64,000 bases of DNA from Burkholderia sp. Leaf177 (GTDB taxonomy: Bacteria; Pseudomonadota; Gammaproteobacteria; Burkholderiales; Burkholderiaceae), in contig NZ_LMPF01000008.1 in assembly GCF_001424345.1 (NCBI RefSeq), positions 17,941 to 81,940 on the forward strand. Reading direction: 5' to 3'. The notes under the pieces were generated by a model that saw only the letters and a list, made by a program, of their open reading frames with translations, was not told where the DNA came from and made no database searches. A program made the translations under genes and the position numbers. Below are positions 18,038-26,543 of this stretch, piece by piece; the first letter of the stretch is position 1, and every line of letters starts with the position of its first letter.

Positions 18038-18758
18038 TCCATTCAGAGATTTCCATACCGCGGGTTACCTGCGTAATTTCGCGGGAGAGAAAGATCCCGA
18101 CATCGTGAAAATGGCCGAACACGAGTTGTTCCGCGCCAACTTGCCGGACGCGGTGGGCTACCTGGTACGGCGAAAGATCATCACGTACCCGGACTTTCTC
18201 AAGGTTCACGAGATTCTGTTCAAGGGCTTCTATCCTTGGGCGGGCAAGGACCGAATCCAGATAGCTCCAGACCGTTCGATCAACAAGGGCGAAACCGTAT
18301 TTGCCAGCCCGCCCGACGCGGTCAGAGCCGTGACGCACGGACTTCGTTTGGGGCAAGATGCTCCGAGCATGCGCGCCCGGCCGGGCGAAGTGATGGGCCT
18401 ATTTGCGTTCGGTCATCCCTTCCTAGACGGTAACGGAAGAACAATGCTGCTCGTGCACGCCGAGTTATGCCGGCGCGCCGGCTTCTCCATTCTCTGGCAA
18501 AACACGAGCAAGGCTGCTTATCTGCGTGCGCTGACTCTGGAGATTGCATCGCCGGCAGAACGTCCGCTCGATGCCTACCTGTTGCAGTTTGTCGGCGAAG
18601 TGCAAGAGAAGGAAGGATGGCTTCGGTCGGCGAATGCACTTCAGGGACTGGATGGCGGCAGAGCGCCGGATCAGATCGGCGGTGATTTCAGCGATCCGGC
18701 GGTTATCGCGCAGTATCGGCAGTTCGAACGTCAGCGAGGTTATGAACTGAAAGGGTGA
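18018..18758 (+). CDS. fic: Fic-domain protein (putative AMP-transferase toxin)
   Basis: The 246-residue protein has a Fic core. The active-site loop HPFLDGNGRT begins at His133, and the substrate-docking flap (IQIAPDRSINKGETVFASPPDAV) precedes it. Fic enzymes usually transfer AMP from ATP to a hydroxyl group on a target protein. The second Arg of the extended motif (HxFx(D/E)GNGRxxR) is replaced by Leu144. That Arg contacts the ATP gamma phosphate and the inhibitory Glu in known enzymes. The GTG start at 18018 lies inside the upstream gene; GTG 18030 is an alternative. No inhibitory motif was found in this protein either. Confidence 0.85.
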   Translation: MKSAVFDPFRDFHTAGYLRNFAGEKDPDIVKMAEHELFRANLPDAVGYLVRRKIITYPDFLKVHEILFKGFYPWAGKDRIQIAPDRSINKGETVFASPPDAVRAVTHGLRLGQDAPSMRARPGEVMGLFAFGHPFLDGNGRTMLLVHAELCRRAGFSILWQNTSKAAYLRALTLEIASPAERPLDAYLLQFVGEVQEKEGWLRSANALQGLDGGRAPDQIGGDFSDPAVIAQYRQFERQRGYELKG

Positions 18759-18811
18759 TGCTGCAAACTACGTTCAATCGTTACGCACCGCCCACTCACC
18801 GGAGACACACC

Positions 18812-19978
18812 TTGGCGCAAACAAAAATCCCCGCTGTCTACATGCGTGGCGGCACGAGCAAGGGCGTGTTTTTCCGTCACGACTGGTTGCCCGAAGACCC
18901 CGCTTTACGAGACCGCATCCTCATGCGCGTGATCGGCAGTCCCGACCCTTACGGCCAGCATATCGACGGCATGGGCGGCGCCACGTCCAGCACCAGTAAG
19001 GTCGTGATCATCGGGCCATCGTCGCGTGAAGATTGCGACGTCGATTACCGGTTCGGGCAGGTCGCCATCGATAAACCCGTCGTCGACTGGTCCGGCAACT
19101 GCGGGAACCTGACATCGGCCGTGGGTCCGTTCGCGATAGCGCAAGGTCTCGTCGATGCCCCGCGCGACGGCTTCGCCATCGTCCGGATCTGGCAGGCCAA
19201 CATCAACGCAAAGATCATCGCCCACGTCCCCATGCGCGACGGCGAAGTCGTGGAAGAAGGCGATTTCGAACTCGATGGCGTGACGTTTCCGGCAGCTGAA
19301 ATCCGCATTGAATTCCTGGACCCGGCAGGCGATGGCGAAAGCCCGGATAACGCCATGTTCCCAACAGGAAACGCTTCGGACGTGTTGAACATACCGGACG
19401 TCGGCGACGTGGAAATGACGATGATCAACGCGGGCAATCCAGCCATTTTCATCGATGCCGCGGCCTTGGGCCTGGCCGGAAACGAACTCCAGCGCGACGT
19501 GAACGGCAACGCCGCGTTGCTTCAAAAAGCCGAGGCGATTCGCTCGCACGCGGCGGTCCGCATGGGCCTTGCAGCGACCGCCGGCGAAGCCACTCAGTCA
19601 CGGCCGCACACGCCAAAACTTGCGTTCATCGCGAAGCCGGCCAGCTATGTGGCGTCGAGCGGCAAGCACATTGACGCAGCCACGCTCGACATCAACGCGC
19701 GCATTTTTTCGATGGGCAAGCTGCACCACGCAATGACCGGAACCGGCGCAGTCGCCATCGCGGTCGCGGCTGCCATTCCCGGCACGATGGTCAACCGGCT
19801 CGTGCCGGATTCGCACGGGTCGATCCGTTTCGGGCATCCATCGGGAAGCCTTGCGGTCGGTGCGGAAACCAGACAAATCAACGATGACTGGATTGTGACA
19901 AAAGCGATCATGAGCCGCAGCGCGCGCAGGTTGATGGAAGGGTTTGTGTTTGTCCCTTCTACTGTCTTCAGTGCATGA
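18812..19978 (+). CDS. prpF: PrpF/AcnD-accessory family isomerase
   Basis: The 388-residue protein has the PrpF fold. The N-terminus IPAVYMRGGTSKGVFF and later GNCGNLTSAVGPFAI are typical of 2-methylaconitate/4-oxalomesaconate isomerases (diaminopimelate-epimerase-like fold). The frame is open from 18755, but TTG 18812 gives the family N-terminus and has a GGAGA box 11 nt upstream, so TTG is preferred. No prpBCD or acnD genes are nearby, so a stand-alone tautomerase role on another unsaturated tricarboxylate is equally possible. It begins 54 bp after fic. Confidence 0.82.
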   Translation: MAQTKIPAVYMRGGTSKGVFFRHDWLPEDPALRDRILMRVIGSPDPYGQHIDGMGGATSSTSKVVIIGPSSREDCDVDYRFGQVAIDKPVVDWSGNCGNLTSAVGPFAIAQGLVDAPRDGFAIVRIWQANINAKIIAHVPMRDGEVVEEGDFELDGVTFPAAEIRIEFLDPAGDGESPDNAMFPTGNASDVLNIPDVGDVEMTMINAGNPAIFIDAAALGLAGNELQRDVNGNAALLQKAEAIRSHAAVRMGLAATAGEATQSRPHTPKLAFIAKPASYVASSGKHIDAATLDINARIFSMGKLHHAMTGTGAVAIAVAAAIPGTMVNRLVPDSHGSIRFGHPSGSLAVGAETRQINDDWIVTKAIMSRSARRLMEGFVFVPSTVFSA

Positions 19979-20285
19979 ACGACGCCTCAAAATCCGGTCA
20001 TCCTTTCACCATTAGGTTGCCTAAGCATTACCTAATTACCTGATCTACGTCGTCTACACGAAGATCTCCGGCATCGCCCCATGCCGATAACATCAATTAA
20101 AACCGCGCCATTTATTTTTGATTTTTATCGGCGGCGCTTTCCAATATTTTCCTCTTACGATCAGCCATAGCGTGGTTGAGGCATCGACTCGTTCAATCCC
20201 CCGCCCGACGCCGCCCAAGGCAAATCGCTCGCTAAACGCGCGTTTCCTGCTTGATCCCTCTGCAACGCCCAGGAAAATATCGCTC

Positions 20286-22241
20286 ATGGTCATAACACGC
20301 CTTCGCACCGTCCGCGTCCTTTTCACTGCGCTCGTGCTGCTCGCCTCGATTGCGCGCCCGGCTGCCGCGCAGTACTCGATCGACTGGGTCGCGAATACCT
20401 ATGGAACAGGCTCTACGTACGTAGGCAACGGCGCCCGATCCATGTGGATCGCGTCCGAAGGCATCGTTTATACGGCATCGCTCTGGGATGAGAACGAAGG
20501 CGGAATTGCGATCTACCAAAATCGCCAGAATGCGGGTTCCATCGGCATACACAACGAGTTCCAAGGCAGTGCGATCACTGGCAACGCGACCTCGATTTTT
20601 GCAGCGATGCAATACGACCGGAACAAAGGCAGCGGCTACGTTGGCCGATACAACCGCACGACCAAGACCCAGGACTTCACGATCGCCGTCAGCGCGACCA
20701 CGACCGAAAAGCGTGCCGATGTCATCACGGGACTCGCCACCGCCGGCGCCCTGCTCTACGCGAGCGACTTCCCCGGCAATCGCGTGCGCGTGTTCACCAT
20801 CGACGGCGTCTGGCAACGCGATATCAACGTGACGGGCCCGGGCGCGCTTGCCATCGATACCGCCGGCAACCTGTGGGTCGCGCAGAAAAACGCGGGCGTC
20901 ATTCTGGAGTTCAGTCCTACCGGCGCCACGATGAACACGATCCAGATGGCCGCGACGTCGCGTCCGTCAGCGCTTTATTTCGATCCAACCAACGGACAAC
21001 TCATGGTCGGCGATCAGGGTCCCGACATGAACATCAAGCTCTACCAGACATCGGGCAGCCCCGTTCAATCCGGCACGTTCGGCATTCAGGGCGGTTATCT
21101 GGACACCACCTCGGGCATCAAAGGCCAGGTCGGCGACCGGCGATTCACGCGCGTGGTGGGAATTGGAAAAGACGCAGCCGGCAACCTCTACGTCCTCAGC
21201 AATCCGTGGGGCGGAACCTGGGACCTCGCGCGCAATGGCAACACGGATATCTACGTCTACGACGCGTCGAGCATCCTGCGATGGAGACTTCAAGCGCTCA
21301 ACTTCGAGGGCAACGGCGCGCCGGACCCGGGCACGGACGGCGCTTATCTCTATGGCGGTTTCAACGTCTACACCGGCACGGCCGGAGGTACGTTCGTGGC
21401 CAACACGGTGAATCCGTTCGACTATCCGGCCGACCCGCGGATCGATATCAACGATACCCAACGCGGCCAGCATTTCGCGCAACTCGCAACCGTTGGAGCC
21501 AACAGGATCATGGTCGCGGCAGGCCAGAATCCGGGCGTGTTCAATTTCTATCATTTCAACGCGGCGAATGGTTACATCGCGATTCCGGATGGATCGCTGC
21601 CCGGCGCGCTGTTCAATTCGAGCACATTGATCACGGGCGGTTTTTCCCTCGATAGCAACGCGAACGTGTGGGCAGGTCCGGACAGGACGAACCGCATTTA
21701 TTTTTATCCGCTGACCGGCTTCAATGCCGACGGCAAACCCTCGTGGGGACCGGGCTTTGCGTACGCCACGCCGAGGTCCGTCCTGCCGCTTACTCGAATC
21801 ATCTATCTCGCCGACAGCGACACCTTGATCCTCGCGCAAGGCATCATTGGCAGCGCGGACTGGACATCCATAGGTACGCGTATCGAGGTCTATCACGGCT
21901 GGCGCGCGGGCAATCAAAAAGCGCCGAGCCCGGTAATCACGCTCACGACCGCAAATCCCAAATCAATCGCGGCCGCAGGCAATTACCTGTTCGTCGGATA
22001 TGTGCATTCGGTGCCGAACATCGACGCGTTCAATCTCTCGACCGGCAGCCTCGACATGACATTCACCAACAGCAATCCCGGTAACGTGGACGTGGGCAAC
22101 GACGTGGATTCCATGTATGGCCTGAGGGCGTATTTGCGCTCGACCGGCGAGTACGTCGTGACCAAGGACAACTACAACGAGTCGAGCATCATTGTTTATA
22201 GATGGACGCCGGGGGCCGTTGCGAACGCCGCTAAACCTTAG
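20286..22241 (+). CDS. Secreted beta-propeller (NHL-like repeat) protein of unknown function
   Basis: The 651-residue protein has a signal peptide of about 28 residues (Arg-rich start, hydrophobic core ending RPAAAQ). The mature part repeats propeller-blade phrases: AIDTAGNLWVAQ, IGKDAAGNLYVLS and SLDSNANVWAGPD, typical of NHL/SMP-30-like beta-propellers. No catalytic motif was recognised. It is probably periplasmic or secreted. The start at 20286 is chosen for the signal peptide; the open frame extends upstream to 20118. It converges on the gene at 22231, overlapping it by 11 bp. Confidence 0.7.
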   Translation: MVITRLRTVRVLFTALVLLASIARPAAAQYSIDWVANTYGTGSTYVGNGARSMWIASEGIVYTASLWDENEGGIAIYQNRQNAGSIGIHNEFQGSAITGNATSIFAAMQYDRNKGSGYVGRYNRTTKTQDFTIAVSATTTEKRADVITGLATAGALLYASDFPGNRVRVFTIDGVWQRDINVTGPGALAIDTAGNLWVAQKNAGVILEFSPTGATMNTIQMAATSRPSALYFDPTNGQLMVGDQGPDMNIKLYQTSGSPVQSGTFGIQGGYLDTTSGIKGQVGDRRFTRVVGIGKDAAGNLYVLSNPWGGTWDLARNGNTDIYVYDASSILRWRLQALNFEGNGAPDPGTDGAYLYGGFNVYTGTAGGTFVANTVNPFDYPADPRIDINDTQRGQHFAQLATVGANRIMVAAGQNPGVFNFYHFNAANGYIAIPDGSLPGALFNSSTLITGGFSLDSNANVWAGPDRTNRIYFYPLTGFNADGKPSWGPGFAYATPRSVLPLTRIIYLADSDTLILAQGIIGSADWTSIGTRIEVYHGWRAGNQKAPSPVITLTTANPKSIAAAGNYLFVGYVHSVPNIDAFNLSTGSLDMTFTNSNPGNVDVGNDVDSMYGLRAYLRSTGEYVVTKDNYNESSIIVYRWTPGAVANAAKP

Positions 22242-22650
22242 CCGGCGGCTGCGGATTGTTTGCCGGATTGGTGTCGATCTTGACGACACGCTCGATGCCA
22301 GGCTCATCCGCAAGCGCCGATAATCCCGATTGCAACGAGTCGGCGATTTGCGCGGCATAGACATCCGCGCCGTCCACATACACCGTGAACGATCGCAGAT
22401 ATTTGGCCTTTTTCTCCGGATTCTCGATCGTGTCCTTGGTCCACTGGTACAGCGGATAGTTATCGCGGCCGAGTTTTTCCGCTTCTTCCACGTAGCCGGC
22501 AAACGCGTCGTATTGGCACATCAAAGATGCATTGTGCCGGCGCAACACGTCATGTAAAGACGCGGGCGTGTTCTGCGGATCGTCGCGCAAGGTCGTGGCG
22601 AGTTCGGATGAAACGTTGATCCGGACCTGGTACAGCCATGTGTCGCTCAT
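22231..22650 (-). CDS. Conserved-looking protein of unknown function next to a hybrid kinase
   Basis: The 139-residue cytoplasmic protein has no signal peptide or membrane segment. Its start ATG at 22650 follows the kinase stop by 15 bp, with a purine-rich ribosome-binding site. The C-terminus (GIERVVKIDTNPANNPQPPAKV) is Pro/Asn-rich and the middle is helical with alternating charges. I do not recognise the family. The tight spacing suggests co-expression with the hybrid histidine kinase and perhaps a role in its pathway. Confidence 0.6.
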   Translation of the reverse strand: MSDTWLYQVRINVSSELATTLRDDPQNTPASLHDVLRRHNASLMCQYDAFAGYVEEAEKLGRDNYPLYQWTKDTIENPEKKAKYLRSFTVYVDGADVYAAQIADSLQSGLSALADEPGIERVVKIDTNPANNPQPPAKV

Positions 22651-22665
22651 GTTTCCTCGCTTCAT

Positions 22666-24582
22666 TCAAGTTGCCGTGCGCAAAACCTGGGCAAGGTCGG
22701 CCAGCCGATACGGCTTGGTGATGAACGTGAACGCATCGGTCGAGCCATGTTGTTCTTTCAGCATGGGCAGCGGATAACCCGAAGCCAGCACGACCTTCAA
22801 CCGGGGCAAAAGCGCACGTGCCGTGCGCGCAAGCTCTACGCCGTGCATGCCTTGCGGCATCACGACGTCGGTGAACAGAATCGAAATATTACTGCTCCGG
22901 TTAAGCAGTTCCAGCGCTTCCTTGGCGTTGTTCGCCGTCAAAACCTGATACCCGATCGACCTGCACAACTCCGCGCCGATATCGAGCACGTCCGGTTCGT
23001 CATCGACCATGAGAATCATCTCTTGCGATGCCGCCAGCGCGCCTTTCGACTCTGCAGCGTCATGCGCGATGGCCGGCAGATACAGCCGGATTGTCGTGCC
23101 GCGCCCTTCCTTGCTGTCGATCCGCACTTCGCCGCCCGACTGCGCAATGAAACCATACACCTGGCTCAAGCCGAGTCCCGACCCTTTGCCGATTTCCTTG
23201 GTTGTGAAGAACGGCTCGAACGCACGCGAAATCACCGTGTCCGACATGCCCGATCCAGTATCCGTCACGTTGACCACGACGAATTCGCCGGCTTTCAGCG
23301 CGCCCACGTCGCCGTCCTTCAAATCGACGTTGTTCGCCGAGACGACGATCTTCCCGCCATCGGGCATTGCATCGCGCGCGTTGACCACCAGGTTCAGCAA
23401 TGCGGCCTCGAAGCGCGCGACATCGATTGCGACCATCCGCAAGTCTGGCGCATAAGCAAAGTCGATTTCAATACCCGAATTACCCGCACGCTTGAGCACG
23501 GCTTCGAAACCTGCGATCACCACATTCAGATCGCAATTCTGGACCTGCAGCGGCTGCTTGCGCGCAAACGACAAAAGCTGCTGCGTGAGCGTTGCCCCGC
23601 GTTCGACGGCGCGGCGCATCGTATCGAGAATCCGGACGTCCGACGGATTGCTCAAACGCATGGTCAGGATATCCATGCTGCTCGATAAAACCGTCAGCAG
23701 ATTATTGAAATCATGCGCAATACCGCCGGTCAGCTGCCCGACCGCTTCCATCTTTTGCGACTGGAACAGCGCCGCGTTGACACGCTCGAGTGCTTCGGCT
23801 GCAAGCTTGCGCTCGGTGACATCGCGTGTGATCTTGGCGAAGCCGATCAGTTGATGGTGATCGTCGTGGACTGCATCGACCACGACATGCGCCCAGAACC
23901 GCGTGCCATCTTTCCTGACGCGCCAGCTTTCCTGCTCGAATCTTCCCTCCGATGCCGCCACCGAAAGCGTTCGCGCGGGAAACCCGGCTTCGCGATCTTC
24001 CGGCGTATAAAAGCAGGAAAAGTGCTTGCCCACGATCTCGTCGTGCGTATATCCCTTGATGCGCTCCGCGCCCGGATTCCAGTTCGTGACCAGCCCCTGC
24101 GGCGACAACATGTAGATGGCGTAATCCGTTACGCCTTGCACGAGCAGGCGGAATCGTTCTTCGCTTCCGCGCAGGGCTTCCTCGGCCGCCTTGCGCTCGG
24201 TGATATCGCGCGTGACCTTGGCATAACCAACCAGATTGCCTCCGGGATCGCGGATCGGATCGATCACCACGTTCGCCCAGAAACACGTGCCGTCCTTGCG
24301 CACGCGCCAACCCTCGTCCTCGAACCGGCCTTCTTCGCGCGCCGTGCGCAGCGCGCGAAGCGGTTTGTTCGACTGCTGGTCTTCCGGTGTATAGAAAACA
24401 GAAAAGTGCTGGCCGATGATCTCGCTCGCAGCGTAGCCCTTGAAGCGTTGCGCGCCCGCGTTCCAGCTGTTGATGCGGCCGTTCAGGTCGAGCATGTAGA
24501 TTGCGTAGTCGCTGACGTTGCTCACCAGCAGCTCGAAGCGCCTTTCATCGGAAAAGTCGCCGATGGTTTCTTGGGTTGTCAT
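22666..24582 (-). CDS. Soluble double-PAS hybrid histidine kinase
   Basis: A 638-residue protein with two PAS-PAC modules (about 10-130 and 140-260) that are near copies of each other (YAIYML, WNAGAQR/WNPGAER, FSVFYTPEDQ/FSCFYTPEDR). Next come a HisKA domain with phospho-acceptor His near 289 (GGIAHDFNNLL), an HATPase with NARDAMPDGG, DTGSGMS and GKGSGLGLS, and a C-terminal receiver with Asp near 571 (LFTDVVMP). No membrane segments, so it senses a cytoplasmic cue, possibly through a PAS-bound cofactor. No separate output regulator lies beside it. Confidence 0.9.
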   Translation of the reverse strand: MTTQETIGDFSDERRFELLVSNVSDYAIYMLDLNGRINSWNAGAQRFKGYAASEIIGQHFSVFYTPEDQQSNKPLRALRTAREEGRFEDEGWRVRKDGTCFWANVVIDPIRDPGGNLVGYAKVTRDITERKAAEEALRGSEERFRLLVQGVTDYAIYMLSPQGLVTNWNPGAERIKGYTHDEIVGKHFSCFYTPEDREAGFPARTLSVAASEGRFEQESWRVRKDGTRFWAHVVVDAVHDDHHQLIGFAKITRDVTERKLAAEALERVNAALFQSQKMEAVGQLTGGIAHDFNNLLTVLSSSMDILTMRLSNPSDVRILDTMRRAVERGATLTQQLLSFARKQPLQVQNCDLNVVIAGFEAVLKRAGNSGIEIDFAYAPDLRMVAIDVARFEAALLNLVVNARDAMPDGGKIVVSANNVDLKDGDVGALKAGEFVVVNVTDTGSGMSDTVISRAFEPFFTTKEIGKGSGLGLSQVYGFIAQSGGEVRIDSKEGRGTTIRLYLPAIAHDAAESKGALAASQEMILMVDDEPDVLDIGAELCRSIGYQVLTANNAKEALELLNRSSNISILFTDVVMPQGMHGVELARTARALLPRLKVVLASGYPLPMLKEQHGSTDAFTFITKPYRLADLAQVLRTAT

Positions 24583-24738
24583 TTGATGGATCTTCAGGTG
24601 AACGAATCTGGCGGAGCGCGTTGTGCCCGAGCCCGGCTATCGACATAAGTTAGACGCGTAATCATAGACCTATAAATCGGCTGCCACCGTGGTCTACAAA
24701 GATGCTCAGGCCACGCCCGCCGTTTTCGATGTAAGATA

Positions 24739-24754
24739 CTGTATATCCATACAG
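24739..24754 (+). promoter_or_regulatory. LexA (SOS) box upstream of dinB
   Basis: CTGTATATCCATACAG matches the LexA consensus CTGT-N8-ACAG exactly, and the alternating AT centre is typical. It ends 34 bp before the dinB start, inside the expected promoter, so dinB and the following alkB gene should be induced by DNA damage. Confidence 0.9.
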
Positions 24755-24788
24755 TCATTGATGTCATGTCCGATTCTGGAGCGCTGTC

Positions 24789-25943
24789 TTGACCACGCGC
24801 CACATCGCGCATCTCGACATGGACGCGTTCTACGCGTCCGTCGAACTGTTGCGTTATCCCGAACTGCGCGGCCAGCCCGTTGTGATTGGCGGCGGAAGGA
24901 ACGCCACGCCCGAAACCCTGCCCGACGGCAGCCGCCGTTTCGTCCGGCTGCGCGACTACGCTGGCCGTGGCGTGGTGACAACCTCGACCTATGAAGCACG
25001 AGCGTTCGGCGTGTTCTCGGCCATGGGCATGATGAAAGCCGCGCAGCTCGCGCCAGACGCCATTCTGCTCCCCACGGATTTCGATTCGTACCGGCATTAT
25101 TCGCGGCTCTTCAAGGCGGCAGTCGCCACGTTCACCTCGCAAATCGAAAACCGCGGTATCGATGAAATCTATATCGACCTGACGGATCTTCCGGGCGATC
25201 CCGCCGAAACTGCGGCGCGCATCAAGCAGGCTGTGCGCGACGCAACCGCGCTGTCATGTTCGATCAGCGTTGCGCCGAACAAGCTGCTGGCGAAAATCGG
25301 CTCGGAACTGGACAAGCCTGACGGCCTTACCATCCTCACCGAAGCCGATATCCCGTTGCGGATCTGGCCGCTGGCGGTACGCAAGGTCAATGGCATCGGG
25401 CCGAAAGCGACGGAAAAGCTGGCGTCGATCGGTATAGAAACCGTCGGCGACCTGGCGCGCGCCGATCCGGAACTGCTTCAGGCCACCTTCGGGCGAAGCT
25501 ATTCGGCGTGGCTCGTGGAAGTGGCGCAAGGCGTGGACGAACGGCCGGTCGTCGTCAGTTCCGAGCCCAAGTCGATGAGCCGTGAAACCACGTTCGAGCG
25601 CGACCTGCATCCGCGCCAGGATCGCAGCACGTTGTCGGCGGCGTTCACGGATTTATGCACGCGTGTAGCGGACGACCTGCGGCGTAAAGGCTACGAAGGC
25701 CGTACGGTCGGCATCAAGCTGCGCTACAACGATTTCAGCACGGTTACGCGCGACCTGACGGTGCCGGCGCCCACCGCCGACGCCACGGAGATCCGCCGCG
25801 CCGCGACCGAATGCCTGCGGCGCGTGCCGCTCGACCGGCGTTTGCGGTTGCTCGGCGTGCGCGTGACGGCGCTGGTTCCGGCGGGATCGTACATAGCCGG
25901 GTCGGTCGCCGTTCAGGGCGAATTGCCGTTCTCGGCGGATTGA
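24789..25943 (+). CDS. dinB: DNA polymerase IV (translesion, Y family)
   Basis: The 384-residue Y-family polymerase has the first catalytic motif HLDMDAFYASVE near residues 7-18 and the second catalytic pair in GIDEIYIDLTD. The helix-hairpin-helix thumb (VNGIGPKATEKLASIGI) follows, then the little-finger domain. The start is TTG 24789 with GGAG 8 nt upstream. It extends primers past damaged bases. The finger region carries a longer loop than E. coli DinB (GGGRNATPETLPDGSRRF), as in other betaproteobacterial versions. The perfect SOS box lies just upstream. Confidence 0.92.
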   Translation: MTTRHIAHLDMDAFYASVELLRYPELRGQPVVIGGGRNATPETLPDGSRRFVRLRDYAGRGVVTTSTYEARAFGVFSAMGMMKAAQLAPDAILLPTDFDSYRHYSRLFKAAVATFTSQIENRGIDEIYIDLTDLPGDPAETAARIKQAVRDATALSCSISVAPNKLLAKIGSELDKPDGLTILTEADIPLRIWPLAVRKVNGIGPKATEKLASIGIETVGDLARADPELLQATFGRSYSAWLVEVAQGVDERPVVVSSEPKSMSRETTFERDLHPRQDRSTLSAAFTDLCTRVADDLRRKGYEGRTVGIKLRYNDFSTVTRDLTVPAPTADATEIRRAATECLRRVPLDRRLRLLGVRVTALVPAGSYIAGSVAVQGELPFSAD

Positions 25944-25952
25944 GGAGGCATC

Positions 25953-26543
25953 GTGTATCAGAACGATCTGTTCGATCCCGCACCGCTCGATCTCATCGAC
26001 GACACAGAGTGCGGGATTCGTTATCTGCCAGACGTGATTCCGGCCGCGACGGCCGAAGCGTGGTTCGAGCAAGCGCTGGACGGCGTGATCTGGAACAACC
26101 AGCGCCGCATGATGTATGAGCGCGAAGTCGATGTGCCGCGTCTGATGGCGCATTTTTCGCTCGATGCGGCCGATTTGCCGAAGCCGCTGCTGCAGGCCGC
26201 CGAGCAGGTTCGATCAACCGTGGGCGCGGCGTTCAACAGCGTCGGGCTGAATTTGTATCGCGATGGCAATGACAGCGTCGCACCGCACAACGATCACACC
26301 AAGGGTCTGGTGCCGAAAGCGCCCATCGCCATTCTTTCGCTCGGCGCCACGCGCCGCATGAGCATCCGCGCGAAATCAGGCAAAGGTCGCACGCTCAACG
26401 TGGACCTGCATGCCGGGAGCGTGCTCGTGATGAGTTACGCGTCGCAATTCACGCACAATCACGGCATTCCGAAATTGAGCGAAGTGTCAGGCCCGCGCAT
26501 CAGCCTGGCATTTCGCTGTCTGACGCATCAAGCGGCGAGTTAA
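25953..26543 (+). CDS. alkB: AlkB-like 2-oxoglutarate/Fe(II) dioxygenase (alkylated nucleic-acid repair)
   Basis: The 196-residue AlkB-family protein has iron ligands HND (in APHNDHTK, near residue 110) and a distal His in FTHNHGIPK. The 2-oxoglutarate Arg pair is GPRISLAFR near the C-terminus. The family removes methyl groups from damaged bases. The residue after HxD is His rather than the Asp/Glu of the usual DDE-like stretch. The GTG start lies 9 bp after dinB with GGAGG upstream, so the pair forms an SOS-controlled damage-tolerance operon. Its stop overlaps the convergent chemoreceptor gene by 4 bp. Confidence 0.88.
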   Translation: MYQNDLFDPAPLDLIDDTECGIRYLPDVIPAATAEAWFEQALDGVIWNNQRRMMYEREVDVPRLMAHFSLDAADLPKPLLQAAEQVRSTVGAAFNSVGLNLYRDGNDSVAPHNDHTKGLVPKAPIAILSLGATRRMSIRAKSGKGRTLNVDLHAGSVLVMSYASQFTHNHGIPKLSEVSGPRISLAFRCLTHQAAS

